This document shows positions 16,740 to 24,640 of a stretch of 64,000 nucleotides of DNA, piece by piece. Position 1 is the first letter of the stretch. Each line of letters begins with the position of its first letter. The stretch is from positions 1-64,000 of the forward strand of contig NZ_BHVZ01000002.1 in NCBI RefSeq assembly GCF_003865035.1. Direction: 5' to 3'. Both the position numbers and the translations under genes were made by a program. Below the pieces are notes generated by a model. It saw nothing but the letters and a program-made list of their open reading frames with translations, made no database searches and was not told the DNA's origin. Origin of the DNA: Anaerotignum faecicola. GTDB lineage: Bacteria; Bacillota; Clostridia; Lachnospirales; Anaerotignaceae.

Positions 16740-18203
16740 TTAATCAACACCTCCCAGCAACAGCTCATCCATAATCAGTTTTTTATCTACCTCTGCGTTA
16801 TTGAACGGCAGGAAGTAGAAATAATACGAATGCATGCCAAGATTAAGGTCAGAAACCTTTTGCTCAATGTATGGAATAGCCGCTTTAATATCAGATTCCA
16901 TCCGTTTTATGCATTCTGTTCTAAAGGCATCATTGTCATCGGCTTCAACGTCAATCGAATAACCAACGAAAACGCCAAAAGCCATATCAGGTGCGGCCTG
17001 CCTTGTTTTACTTGGTACCAGTATCTGATGAAGCCACTTTGTAGTATCATCATCGTATGTGTGATTAAATAGAGTGCTATCAACCATTTGACGTTCTCTT
17101 ACCCGCCTGTTTTTTATAGCAGCAAGTACTTCAAATGCGCTGTCAATTGCACTTTCAAAATTACCGTTTATGCACGATGCGCCAAAAACCAGCTGATAGC
17201 TAATCTCTCCATTTACTTTTCTCTTGAGCAAATGAACACAATCACTTTTGCTGCTGAACTGTCTGGCCGTCGTGCTTATTTCAACCTTACTTAGCAATTT
17301 AGGTGCGTGTAATCCATCTTCCAGAAATGCAAACAGCAGCATTTCACCGAGTTCATTTCCGGTACCCTTTTCATCAGGCTTTCCATTAGCCTTCATCAGT
17401 CGCAGGGCTTTTGCACCCATGTTCCGGACCTTTTTCTTGTCTTCAAACTCTTTCATTTGCGTCCGGGAATAGACATACATACCAACACTATCAAAAAGGT
17501 ATTCATTTAGTGCCATGTAATCAAATGCGGAATCTGAAATATCCAAATAGTATAGATTTAAGCCACTCTTATTTTTCAAATTAAGATCATCATCGCACTG
17601 CACTTTGCGGAATACGGCATCAAAATCACTGTCTTTTAACGTGCGGTCAAGTTCTACCGGCTCAATTATCGCATCCGCTTCCAACCGAATCGATGCACGT
17701 TGAGCTTCAAACCCTTCTACAAAGGATTGATCCACAAGGTTAATTGTATCTTTGCCAGATTTGTTTTCCACAGCAACTGCCGTATAAAGAAAGATATTTG
17801 CAAGAAAATCCGCCGGATCGAATACAGATATCGCTTCCAATGTAGACCGCTTCATCTGACCGATTACAGCGTCGGATTCAGTTACGCTGGACAACGCCAT
17901 GCTGCGCAGCGCAAGAATCCCAAGAGGAAGTTTGTCTGTGTCAAGCAACGGAAGCACATATGTCGTCATCCCCTTCGATATTTTTGAAAAAGCAATTGTC
18001 TTGGCTGGTTCTACAATATTCTCAGGAGAAAGATTATAATCACAAGAAAGTAGATGGCTTATCGTGCCATCATCAGCTTCTAATATATTCCCATAATATT
18101 CATCAATTGTTTTTGCTACTGCTCCGCAGAGGGTCTTGTTGTAGACTTTCGGCTTGGAGCATATTTTTAATACTTTGATGAGTGCTGCAAAACAAAGCGT
18201 CAT
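16740..18203 (-). CDS. hamA: HamA-like DUF1837 protein with long N-terminal extension
   Basis: A 487-residue protein. The C-terminal half, from about residue 275, is DUF1837-like: GNELGEMLLFAFLE, then SKSDCVHLLKRK, then LVFGASCINGNFESAID. HamA proteins are usually about 300 residues, so the first 200 or so residues (helical, including CGAVAKTIDEYYGN) are extra. At the place where I expect the nuclease E-x-K this protein has A-S-C, so it may be inactive or use other residues. An upstream in-frame ATG exists at 18239, but AGGAGG just before ATG 18203 marks the better start. It follows the XRE regulator by 22 bases. Confidence 0.65.
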   Translation of the reverse strand: MTLCFAALIKVLKICSKPKVYNKTLCGAVAKTIDEYYGNILEADDGTISHLLSCDYNLSPENIVEPAKTIAFSKISKGMTTYVLPLLDTDKLPLGILALRSMALSSVTESDAVIGQMKRSTLEAISVFDPADFLANIFLYTAVAVENKSGKDTINLVDQSFVEGFEAQRASIRLEADAIIEPVELDRTLKDSDFDAVFRKVQCDDDLNLKNKSGLNLYYLDISDSAFDYMALNEYLFDSVGMYVYSRTQMKEFEDKKKVRNMGAKALRLMKANGKPDEKGTGNELGEMLLFAFLEDGLHAPKLLSKVEISTTARQFSSKSDCVHLLKRKVNGEISYQLVFGASCINGNFESAIDSAFEVLAAIKNRRVRERQMVDSTLFNHTYDDDTTKWLHQILVPSKTRQAAPDMAFGVFVGYSIDVEADDNDAFRTECIKRMESDIKAAIPYIEQKVSDLNLGMHSYYFYFLPFNNAEVDKKLIMDELLLGGVD

Positions 18204-18225
18204 AAACAAATCCCTCCTCTCGGAA

Positions 18226-18435
18226 TTATTTTTCTTCATTCACATAATCGACGATATCTCCGATGTTGCATTCCAACTCTGCGCAGATTCGTCCAAGAAC
18301 ATCCATGCTCACAGCTTCTCCTCTTCCCATTTTTGCCATTGTAGAAGATGTAATCTTTGTCTTAGCCATGAGGTCTTTTTTTAGCATGCCCTTATCTATC
18401 AATAGTTTCCATAGCTTGTTATAGCTGTAGCTCAT
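18226..18435 (-). CDS. Small XRE-family regulator of the Hachiman-like operon
   Basis: A 69-residue Cro/CI-type helix-turn-helix protein of the short YozG/DUF6-like kind: NKLWKLLIDKGMLKKDLMAK, TKITSSTMAKM (recognition helix region), then ECNIGDIVDYV, a typical ending for regulators in clostridia. AGGAGG lies six bases before ATG 18435. It is first in the operon with HamA and HamB. A double inverted repeat in its own leader suggests autoregulation. It could alternatively act as the phage repressor, since no other CI-like gene is seen in the prophage. Confidence 0.75.
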   Translation of the reverse strand: MSYSYNKLWKLLIDKGMLKKDLMAKTKITSSTMAKMGRGEAVSMDVLGRICAELECNIGDIVDYVNEEK

Positions 18436-18454
18436 GCTTTTTCCTCCTAACAGC

Positions 18455-18530
18455 ACCTCTTTATGAGGTAATGTGTACCTGTAATTTAGAAACGATATTT
18501 TATTATATCACAGATTTGTGTATTTTTTAA
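18455..18530 (-). promoter_or_regulatory. Promoter and operator of the XRE-HamA-HamB operon
   Basis: On the minus strand the -10 TATAAT is at 18502-18507 and a weak -35 TTAAAA at 18525-18530, 17 bases apart. Downstream, in the leader, ACCTC/GAGGT arms (18455-18469) and AGGTA/TACCT arms (18466-18480) overlap, giving three evenly spaced AGGT/ACCT half sites. They are plausible binding sites for the XRE product. Confidence 0.55.
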
Positions 18531-18587
18531 TCCCACCTACGACTTTTCCGCATTTGAACTTGGAGAAGTCGTAGGTGGGATTTTTTA
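18529..18587 (+). terminator. Strong rightward intrinsic terminator with no upstream gene
   Basis: A perfect 17-base inverted repeat (18529-18545 and 18566-18582) is followed by six T on the plus strand (18581-18586). Read leftward there is no T run. No plus-strand gene lies upstream, only the minus-strand defence operon whose -35 overlaps the left arm. It may insulate the phage genes from antisense transcription, end a small RNA, or the repeat may be a protein-binding site. Confidence 0.6.
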
Positions 18588-18596
18588 TTTGAGTCG

Positions 18597-18625
18597 TACA
18601 AGTCATCTACAAGTTTTCTACAAGT
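18597..18625 (+). repeat. Three TACAAGT direct repeats, 11-base spacing
   Basis: TACAAGT occurs at 18597-18603, 18608-18614 and 18619-18625, each 11 bases apart, so all lie on one face of the helix. They precede the first phage gene at 18765 in a gene-free stretch and could be activator or repressor sites for the early genes. Confidence 0.45.
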
Positions 18626-18764
18626 CCGCTCCATGTAATCCCAATTTGAAATCAGCGATAATAAAGACAGGCTGATAAATCCACCGGCCACGGATTTTCC
18701 AGTGAAGCCTGAATGACCCACCAGCACCTACTGGAAAGGGAGCTGTGAGGAAGGAGGCAAAAAA

Positions 18765-18959
18765 ATGACAATCAACGAAAAAGACAGCTACATCATCAGC
18801 ATTGAAGAATCAGCGTCTATCATAAGCTCCCAAGTTGGATCGGCTGTTGTCAACTCTGTTTTTCAAAGATACGGTGCTCATAGCATCGAGGAATTGAATC
18901 CCTGTGATCTACCTGACGTATTCAGCGAATTATACGCCATCGAAGCAGATCTAAAATAA
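18765..18959 (+). CDS. Small phage protein of unknown function
   Basis: A 64-residue acidic protein (SIEESASIISSQVGSAVVNS, then LPDVFSELYAIEADLK), predicted mostly helical, with AGGAGG (18754-18759) at good spacing to ATG 18765. It is the first plus-strand gene of the phage after the divergent defence cargo. No domain is recognised. Position suggests an early or regulatory function. The 240 bases that follow before the sigma-like gene contain no other gene that I can support. Confidence 0.55.
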   Translation: MTINEKDSYIISIEESASIISSQVGSAVVNSVFQRYGAHSIEELNPCDLPDVFSELYAIEADLK

Positions 18960-19198
18960 AAATCATCTATAGTCCTGAGTATGACAAAAAACTGCTCACT
19001 ACAATAACCGGCATCAACTGATCAATGATGGCTCAACCAGATATTGTAGGCAATTTAATATCTACAGCTGCCTTGTGAGCAGGCCGCTGCAATCCGAAAC
19101 GGAGCAATTCCGTCAGGACTGCGGTTCTATCATTGCGCCTTTTGCAGCTGTACCAGAGTTCCTCCGTTTCGAGACATCGACAAACGGAGGAACTTATT

Positions 19199-19717
19199 AT
19201 GTCAAAGAATGAAAATCGAAGCAAAGAAACCCATCGAATCTACATCCGCAGCCAGCGCCGCTGGCAGGAAGTACCCGAAGAAGTCTATCAGGAACATACC
19301 CGCTTCCATGACACCTACCGTCACAGAATGCAGGGCCGTGGCCTTTGCTGCTGTCCTCGTAATAAATGGTGGGTCTGCGATGCCGACTGTCTGACCTGCG
19401 AATACCGCAACGCTGACGTCATCGCTTCATTGGATGCGCCGATTGGCGAGGAAAATGATGACCTTGTTCTGATGGATACCATCGCTGACGAAAGCGTGGC
19501 CGTGTCTGAACTCGTTTCCGACCGTATCGTGTTGGAGCAGCTGTTCAAGCGTCTCGCTGACCTGATGCCAGAGGCTGAAAACATCGGCAAGCTGCGTATG
19601 CAGGGCCTTTCCGATGAAGCCATCGCCAAGGAAATCGGTATTCCTCGCACCACGTTCCTGTCCCGCATCAAGGCAGCAAAGAAGCTGCTGGCTCAGGAAT
19701 ACCCAGACTTCTTTTAA
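19199..19717 (+). CDS. Phage sigma-70-like transcription factor
   Basis: A 172-residue protein. The middle has a cysteine-rich patch (CCCPRNKWWVCDADCLTC, about residues 50-68) that may bind zinc. The C-terminal 70 residues (LFKRLADLMPEAENIGKLR, then LSDEAIAKEIGIPRTTFLSR) are a sigma region 4-type helix-turn-helix. GGAGG lies before ATG 19199; upstream in-frame starts have no ribosome site. As the second phage gene it probably switches on the replication genes downstream. Confidence 0.7.
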   Translation: MSKNENRSKETHRIYIRSQRRWQEVPEEVYQEHTRFHDTYRHRMQGRGLCCCPRNKWWVCDADCLTCEYRNADVIASLDAPIGEENDDLVLMDTIADESVAVSELVSDRIVLEQLFKRLADLMPEAENIGKLRMQGLSDEAIAKEIGIPRTTFLSRIKAAKKLLAQEYPDFF

Positions 19718-19789
19718 TAGGTAGACAAGCACTCTGGCCGTTGGCAAAACCGGCGGTCAGAAATTTTTCAAAAAATTCTTCCTTCCCTT

Positions 19790-19822
19790 CGTCAAAAGCC
19801 ATCGCTCATCTCCAAAAGGGAG
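19790..19822 (+). promoter_or_regulatory. Third copy of the CGTCAAAA-N8-TCATCTCC element
   Basis: CGTCAAAA (19790-19797), eight bases, then TCATCTCC (19806-19813) reproduces the spacing and sequence at 24559-24583. A GGGAG at 19818 can close a short hairpin with CTCC. It lies between the sigma-like gene and the next small gene. It is weaker than the two paired copies elsewhere because the conserved loop is absent. Confidence 0.4.
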
Positions 19823-19872
19823 TGTAAGGAGCAGAAAACAAGCTGCTCCACCACGAACAGGAGGTGAACGAC

Positions 19873-20082
19873 ATGACTCAGGCCCACAGCCGCGCCCTGG
19901 ATACCGAAGCCGAGGCGATTGCTACTCTCACTGCAATCAGTCAAGTATCCGCAAGAATGGCGAAGAATCTCAGAATCATCGCCGCACACAGACAATCCGA
20001 GGAAGGAGGAACAGAAAATGTCAAAAATGAGCGATATGGCTATGACCATCGAAGAGCTGAGAAATGCTGCCGTTGCTATTAA
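19873..20082 (+). CDS. Small phage protein of unknown function
   Basis: A 69-residue frame starting at ATG 19873 behind AGGAGGTG. The first 45 residues (LDTEAEAIATLTAISQVSAR and so on) look protein-like and helical; the last part overlaps the next gene by 65 bases and is Arg/Cys-rich. The strong ribosome site supports translation. It may be a real small early protein or a leader that couples translation of the next gene. Confidence 0.5.
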   Translation: MTQAHSRALDTEAEAIATLTAISQVSARMAKNLRIIAAHRQSEEGGTENVKNERYGYDHRRAEKCCRCY

Positions 20083-20332
20083 CGATGTAGCAAACTGGCT
20101 CGCACAGCAGTTTGGAGGAGCATCCGAAGCTACCGAAAAAGCAGAAGCCCCTGCTGCTCCTGCAAAAACTGCATTGACCCTTGAGGAAGTTCGAGCTGTT
20201 CTGGCTGATAAATCTCGTGCCGGGCATACAGCTGAAATTCGAGAGCTTCTTAAAAAGTACGGTGCAAGCAAGTTGTCACTCGTAGACCCGAAACATTATG
20301 AAGCCCTGCTTAGGGAAGTGGAGGTGCTCTAA
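20018..20332 (+). CDS. Small phage protein, rRNA biogenesis/Rrp-like C-terminus, function unknown
   Basis: A 104-residue protein with GGAGGAACAG before ATG 20018. Residues 1-35 are helical (MTIEELRNAAVAINDVANWL), a Pro/Ala-rich linker follows, and residues 55-104 (LTLEEVRAVLADKSRAGHTA, then ELLKKYGASKLSLVDPKHYE) resemble the C-terminal helix-loop found in many clostridial phage proteins placed before the DUF2800 nuclease. Function is unknown. Its stop is directly followed by the start of the nuclease gene. Confidence 0.65.
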   Translation: MSKMSDMAMTIEELRNAAVAINDVANWLAQQFGGASEATEKAEAPAAPAKTALTLEEVRAVLADKSRAGHTAEIRELLKKYGASKLSLVDPKHYEALLREVEVL

Positions 20333-20333
20333 T

Positions 20334-21473
20334 ATGCCACCTAAAGGACATGCAATCCTCTCCGCATCCTCTTCTGACCGCTGGCTCCACTGCCCACCGT
20401 CAGCAAGACTCTGCGAAACCTATGAGGATAAAGGCAGCAACTATGCTGCAGAAGGCACAGATGCCCACTCCCTTTGTGAGTACAAGCTCCGCAAGGCTCT
20501 CGGAATGGAATCTACAGACCCTACCGAGAATCTCGACTGGTACAACGCTGAGATGGAGGATTGTGCCACCGGCTATGCCAGCTTCATCATGGAGCTTTTG
20601 GAAGAGACCAAACAGACCTGCTCCGACCCTGTTGTTCTGATTGAACAGCGAGTGGACTTCTCTCGCTGGGTGGAACAAGGCTTCGGAACCTCGGATGCCA
20701 TTCTCATCAGCGACGGTACCATGCACGTGATTGACTATAAACACGGTCTTGGAATTCTCGTATCCGCTGAGAACAATTCGCAGATGAAGTGCTACGCCCT
20801 TGGCGCACTGGAACTCTTCGATGACATCTACGACATCGATACGGTTAGTATGACCATCTACCAGCCTAGACGTCAGAACGTTTCCACCTACGAGGTCAGC
20901 AAGGATGACTTGTATCAGTGGGCCGATGAAGTTCTGAAGCCTACCGCAGACCTTGCCTTTGCCGGGGACGGAAACTTCCTGTGTGGTGAATGGTGCGGAT
21001 TCTGTAAAGCAAAGCATGAATGCCGAGCCAGAGTTGAAGCCAATCTTCTACTCGCACAGCACGATTTCAAGCTGCCGCCACTGCTCACGGATTCGGAAAT
21101 TGAAGTCATCCTCTCCCGTATCGACGAGCTGGTCTCTTGGGCAGGTGACATCAAGGAGTATGCACTCCAACAGGCAATCAGCGGTAAAGAATGGACCGGC
21201 TGGAAACTGGTCGAGGGTCGCTCCAACCGCAGATATACCAGTGAAGACGCCGTGTCGAACGCTGTCGAAGCTGCTGGTTTTGACCCTTACGAAAAGAAAC
21301 TGCTTGGTATCACAGCCATGCAAAAGCTGCTCGGTAAGTCTCGCTTCGAGGAGCTCCTTGCAGCCTATATCGAAAAGCCACAAGGCAAACCCACTCTTGT
21401 GCCGGAGAGCGATAAGCGCCCGGCAATGAATACAGCAAAAAATGATTTTATGGAGGAATACGACAATGAGTAA
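20334..21473 (+). CDS. DUF2800 RecB/Cas4-like PD-(D/E)XK nuclease
   Basis: A 379-residue protein. The N-terminus SASSSDRWLHCPPSARLC is the DUF2800 opening, like the S-x-x-x-x-C start of RecB/Cas4 nucleases. The active-site region is FGTSDAILI and MHVIDYKHGLG (about residues 125-148; D and D-x-K). The cysteine cluster CGEWCGFCKAKHEC (about 222-235) with the N-terminal cysteine can hold an iron-sulfur cluster. These enzymes probably resect phage DNA ends for recombination. It is first in the replication module and overlaps the ssDNA-binding gene by eight bases. Confidence 0.8.
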   Translation: MPPKGHAILSASSSDRWLHCPPSARLCETYEDKGSNYAAEGTDAHSLCEYKLRKALGMESTDPTENLDWYNAEMEDCATGYASFIMELLEETKQTCSDPVVLIEQRVDFSRWVEQGFGTSDAILISDGTMHVIDYKHGLGILVSAENNSQMKCYALGALELFDDIYDIDTVSMTIYQPRRQNVSTYEVSKDDLYQWADEVLKPTADLAFAGDGNFLCGEWCGFCKAKHECRARVEANLLLAQHDFKLPPLLTDSEIEVILSRIDELVSWAGDIKEYALQQAISGKEWTGWKLVEGRSNRRYTSEDAVSNAVEAAGFDPYEKKLLGITAMQKLLGKSRFEELLAAYIEKPQGKPTLVPESDKRPAMNTAKNDFMEEYDNE

Positions 21474-22038
21474 GAATGTAAAAATGACAAATCCCATGAA
21501 GGTTATCACTGGTCCTAACACACGCTGGAGCTACGCCAACGTCTGGGAACCAAAATCCATCAACGGCGGCACTCCGAAGTACAGTGTCAGCCTGATTATC
21601 CCGAAGTCTGACACCAAGACTGTCGCTAAGATTGAAGCGGCTATCGAAGCAGCCTACCGTGAAGGCGAATCCAAGCTCAAGGGCAACGGCAAGTCCGTAC
21701 CGGCGCTTTCCGTACTTAAGACTCCTCTTCGTGACGGAGACCTTGAGAGACCGGATGACCCCGCATACGCTGGCAGCTACTTTGTAAATGCCAACGCCAC
21801 TTCTGCTCCGGGCATCGTGGATGCAGACCGCAATCCTATCCTCACTCGTTCTGAGGTTTACTCCGGAGTCTACGGTCGTGCCAGCATCAGCTTCTATGCT
21901 TTCAACAGCTCTGGTAATAAGGGCATCGCCTGCGGCCTTAACAATCTGCAAAAGATTCGTGATGGCGAGCCTCTTGGTGGTAAGGCATCTGCTGAATCCG
22001 ACTTCGCAACTGATGACGATGATGATTTCCTTGATTAA
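21466..22038 (+). CDS. DUF2815 single-stranded DNA-binding protein
   Basis: A 190-residue protein with MTNPMKVITGPNTRWSYANV near the start, PKYSVSLIIPK, and a strongly acidic end (ATDDDDDFLD). DUF2815 members include the Enc34 phage protein with an OB fold that binds ssDNA; the acidic tail is typical of SSBs that recruit polymerase and helicase. The place between a RecB-like nuclease and DNA polymerase fits a replication SSB. GGAGG precedes ATG 21466 inside the end of DUF2800. Confidence 0.8.
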   Translation: MSKNVKMTNPMKVITGPNTRWSYANVWEPKSINGGTPKYSVSLIIPKSDTKTVAKIEAAIEAAYREGESKLKGNGKSVPALSVLKTPLRDGDLERPDDPAYAGSYFVNANATSAPGIVDADRNPILTRSEVYSGVYGRASISFYAFNSSGNKGIACGLNNLQKIRDGEPLGGKASAESDFATDDDDDFLD

Positions 22039-22053
22039 TGGAGGTGACAAACT

Positions 22054-22242
22054 ATGGAGGCAATCATGATTAGTACGATTCTTGTAAACATCTGTATCGG
22101 CTGCTTCGCTTGTGTGGGACTTGCTACTGCGGTCTCTATCATTCAAAGCATCATCAATAACCACAAGCGTGAAAAGCGTGAACAGGAAAAGGACAAGCGT
22201 GACCTCGAATACCATGAGAAGCGCATGAAGGACTTTAAGTAA
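22054..22242 (+). CDS. Small single-pass membrane protein
   Basis: A 62-residue protein: a hydrophobic helix at about residues 6-32 (ISTILVNICIGCFACVGLAT) followed by a highly charged helix (KREKREQEKDKRDLEYHEKR). GGAGGTG lies before ATG 22054. Function is unknown; the charged tail would face the cytoplasm. A hairpin terminator follows directly. Confidence 0.6.
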   Translation: MEAIMISTILVNICIGCFACVGLATAVSIIQSIINNHKREKREQEKDKRDLEYHEKRMKDFK

Positions 22243-22253
22243 TCTATCAACCC

Positions 22254-22288
22254 GATGGCGGTGACCCTCACTGCCGCCATCGATATTT
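22254..22288 (+). terminator. Hairpin between two small membrane-protein genes
   Basis: GATGGCGG (22254-22261) pairs perfectly with CCGCCATC (22274-22281), followed by ATATTTTT. It may be a partial terminator that sets the level of downstream genes. A TTTTTCGACAAAA motif, also seen in the paired-hairpin loci, follows at 22285-22297. Confidence 0.5.
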
Positions 22289-22309
22289 TTCGACAAAAGG
22301 AGACCATCT

Positions 22310-22495
22310 ATGAATGAATTTGTAGAAACATTGAATCTCTTTATTGGCAATGTCATCGCCTATACCTTTTTGGTAGCGGTATATGGTTTCATCATCTACA
22401 ACGTAGGGAAAGTCATTCTCTACCTTATCCGCTATGCGGTATACCATATCCGCCGTGACATCAATAAATACAAATCCAATAAAGATAAACAGTAA
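22310..22495 (+). CDS. Small single-pass membrane protein
   Basis: A 61-residue protein with one long hydrophobic segment, about residues 10-42 (NVIAYTFLVAVYGFIIYNVG), and a basic C-terminus. AAGGAG lies before ATG 22310. Unrelated in sequence to the preceding small membrane protein but of the same size and plan. Function unknown. Confidence 0.6.
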   Translation: MNEFVETLNLFIGNVIAYTFLVAVYGFIIYNVGKVILYLIRYAVYHIRRDINKYKSNKDKQ

Positions 22496-22500
22496 CACGG

Positions 22501-22532
22501 CAGGCGGCAGGGATTTCTCTGCTGCCTGTTTT
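22501..22532 (+). terminator. Hairpin before the polymerase gene
   Basis: CAGGCGGCAG (22501-22510) pairs with CTGCTGCCTG (22519-22528, one mismatch), followed by TTTT. It lies five bases after the small membrane-protein stop and 20 before the polymerase start, so it probably acts as a weak terminator with read-through. Confidence 0.5.
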
Positions 22533-22549
22533 GTAGAAAGGACAACCTC

Positions 22550-24490
22550 ATGAAAACACTCAGTATTGATATCGAGACCTACAGCGATGTACCTCTTCAG
22601 AAGACCGGTGTCTATCGTTATGTAGAGTCTCCCAATTTTGAAATCTTACTCTTTGCCTACAGTGTAGACAGCCAGCCCGTTCAGGTTATCGACCTTGCCT
22701 GTGGTGAACAGATTCCAAAAGAAATCCTTCTTGCCTTGGAGGATGAAACTGTCATCAAATGGGCCTTCAATGCCACCTTTGAACATATCTGCCTCTCTCG
22801 CTTCTTAGGTTATCCGACTGGAGAATATCTGGAACCGGAAAGCTGGCGTTGCTCCATGATATGGGCCGCCACGATGGGACTCCCACTCTCCTTGGAAGGT
22901 GTCGGCGCTGTTCTGGGTCTGGAAAAGCAGAAGCTCTCAGAAGGAAAAGACCTCATCAAATACTTCTGCCAGCCTTGTGCTCCCACGAAAACCAATGGGC
23001 AGCGTACAAGGAATCGCCCCTTCCATGCTCCGAACAAATGGGCCATGTTCAAAAAATATAATATCCGTGATGTGGAGACCGAAATGGGCATCCAGCAGAG
23101 GCTTGCAAAGTTTCCGGTACCAGCTCAGGTGTGGGATGAATACCACATGGACCAAGAAATCAACGACCGTGGTGTACGTTTGGACATGGAGCTTGTTGCT
23201 GCTGCCATCGAAATGGATACTCGCTCCAGAACGGAATTAACTGAATCCATGAAGGAAATTACAGAGCTTGAGAATCCTAACTCCGTCCAGCAGATGAAGG
23301 CTTGGCTTTCTGACAATGGTTTGGAAACAGATACCCTTGGCAAGAAGGCTGTAGCAGAGCTCCTAAAGTCTGCTCCTCCGAAGCTCTCGCAGGTTCTCAC
23401 CTTAAGGCAGCAGCTGGCCAAGTCATCTGTCCGCAAATATCAGGCGATGGAAAAAACCGTTTGCGCTGATGGTCGTGCCCGTGGCATGTTCCAGTTTTAT
23501 GGTGCCAATCGAACCGGCAGATTCTCCGGTCGCAATATCCAGCTGCAGAACCTACCGCAAAACCATCTTTCGGACCTTGCAGAGGCTCGCTCTCTGGTGC
23601 ACTCCGGTAACTTTGAAGCTGTGGAGCTTCTCTACGAAGATGTGCCGGATACACTTTCCCAGCTCATCCGTACAGCTTTCATTCCAAGAGAAGGAACGCA
23701 ATTTCTGGTAGCGGACTTTTCTGCTATCGAAGCCCGTGTCATCGCATGGTTTGCCGGTGAGAAGTGGCGTCAAGAGGTCTTTGCCAAAGGCGGAGATATC
23801 TACTGTGCCTCTGCCAGCCAGATGTTCAAGGTCCCTGTTGAAAAGCATGGCATCAATGGCCACCTCAGACAAAAAGGCAAAATCGCTGAACTTGCCCTCG
23901 GCTACGGAGGTTCGGTCGGGGCCTTAAAAGCTATGGGCGCACTGGATATGGGGCTCACTGAAGAGGAACTCCCACCACTGGTCGATGCATGGAGGCAGTC
24001 CAACCCAAACATCGTCAAATTCTGGTGGGATGTGGACCGAGCTGTCATGGAAGCCGTAAAGTTCAAGCACACCACGTCCGACTATGGTCTGACCTTCTCC
24101 TGCAGGAGTGGCATGCTCTTTATTACTCTCCCATCGGGAAGAAAGCTGGCGTATGTGAAACCGAAGATTGGAACGAATAAGTTCGGTGGTCAGTGCATCA
24201 CCTATGAAGGTGTCGGCGCCGCTAAGAAATGGGAGCGTCTCGATTCCTATGGCCCGAAATTTGTCGAGAACATCGTGCAGGCAACGGCCCGTGATATTCT
24301 CTGCTATGCCATGCAGACACTCCGCTGCTGCTCCATTGTCATGCACATTCACGATGAAGTGGTCATTGAAGCGGACCATCGCATGTCCTTGGATGCAGTC
24401 TGTGAACAAATGGGGCGTACTCCACCTTGGGCCAAGGGACTACTTTTAAGAGCTGATGGCTATGCGACACCTTTTTATAAAAAAGATTAG
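22550..24490 (+). CDS. Phage DNA polymerase, family A
   Basis: A 646-residue polymerase. The N-terminal 3'-5' exonuclease begins LSIDIETYSDVPL (D and E metal ligands, residues 4-16). Polymerase motif A is LVADFSAIEARVIAWFA (about 388-404), motif B includes RQKGKIAELALGYGG (about 440-455), and motif C is VMHIHDEVVIE (about 598-608). Shorter than host Pol I, since no 5' nuclease domain is present, as is normal for phage enzymes. It copies the phage genome together with the primase-helicase downstream. Confidence 0.95.
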   Translation: MKTLSIDIETYSDVPLQKTGVYRYVESPNFEILLFAYSVDSQPVQVIDLACGEQIPKEILLALEDETVIKWAFNATFEHICLSRFLGYPTGEYLEPESWRCSMIWAATMGLPLSLEGVGAVLGLEKQKLSEGKDLIKYFCQPCAPTKTNGQRTRNRPFHAPNKWAMFKKYNIRDVETEMGIQQRLAKFPVPAQVWDEYHMDQEINDRGVRLDMELVAAAIEMDTRSRTELTESMKEITELENPNSVQQMKAWLSDNGLETDTLGKKAVAELLKSAPPKLSQVLTLRQQLAKSSVRKYQAMEKTVCADGRARGMFQFYGANRTGRFSGRNIQLQNLPQNHLSDLAEARSLVHSGNFEAVELLYEDVPDTLSQLIRTAFIPREGTQFLVADFSAIEARVIAWFAGEKWRQEVFAKGGDIYCASASQMFKVPVEKHGINGHLRQKGKIAELALGYGGSVGALKAMGALDMGLTEEELPPLVDAWRQSNPNIVKFWWDVDRAVMEAVKFKHTTSDYGLTFSCRSGMLFITLPSGRKLAYVKPKIGTNKFGGQCITYEGVGAAKKWERLDSYGPKFVENIVQATARDILCYAMQTLRCCSIVMHIHDEVVIEADHRMSLDAVCEQMGRTPPWAKGLLLRADGYATPFYKKD

Positions 24491-24492
24491 AT

Positions 24493-24600
24493 TTTTTCGG
24501 CCAAACGGCAAACTCATCTCCATTTAGTAGTGGAGATAGAAAATTTCATTTCTGTTTTTCGTCAAAATGGGACGTTCATCTCCAGTGGATATTAGAGATG
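24493..24600 (+). promoter_or_regulatory. Paired hairpin element, copy 1 (types A then B)
   Basis: Type A: TTTTTCGGCCAAAC at 24493-24506, then a hairpin ATCTCC (24516-24521) with GGAGAT (24532-24537) around the loop ATTTAGTAGT. Type B: TTTTTCGTCAAAA at 24555-24567, then a hairpin CATCTC (24577-24582) with GAGATG (24595-24600) around a loop starting AGTGGATA. The same two lead motifs and loops recur at 52.16-52.26 kb in reversed order with changed stems. This copy fills the gap between polymerase and the deoxyribosyltransferase-like gene. Confidence 0.55.
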
Positions 24601-24640
24601 GGCGTCCTTTTTATGTCCATCCGGAAAGGAGGAACCTGAC

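Noticed and set aside
18226..18435. Naming the XRE protein the phage CI repressor
   Set aside because: It is the first gene of the HamA-HamB operon and is short with no peptidase domain; a repressor role cannot be excluded but is not supported.
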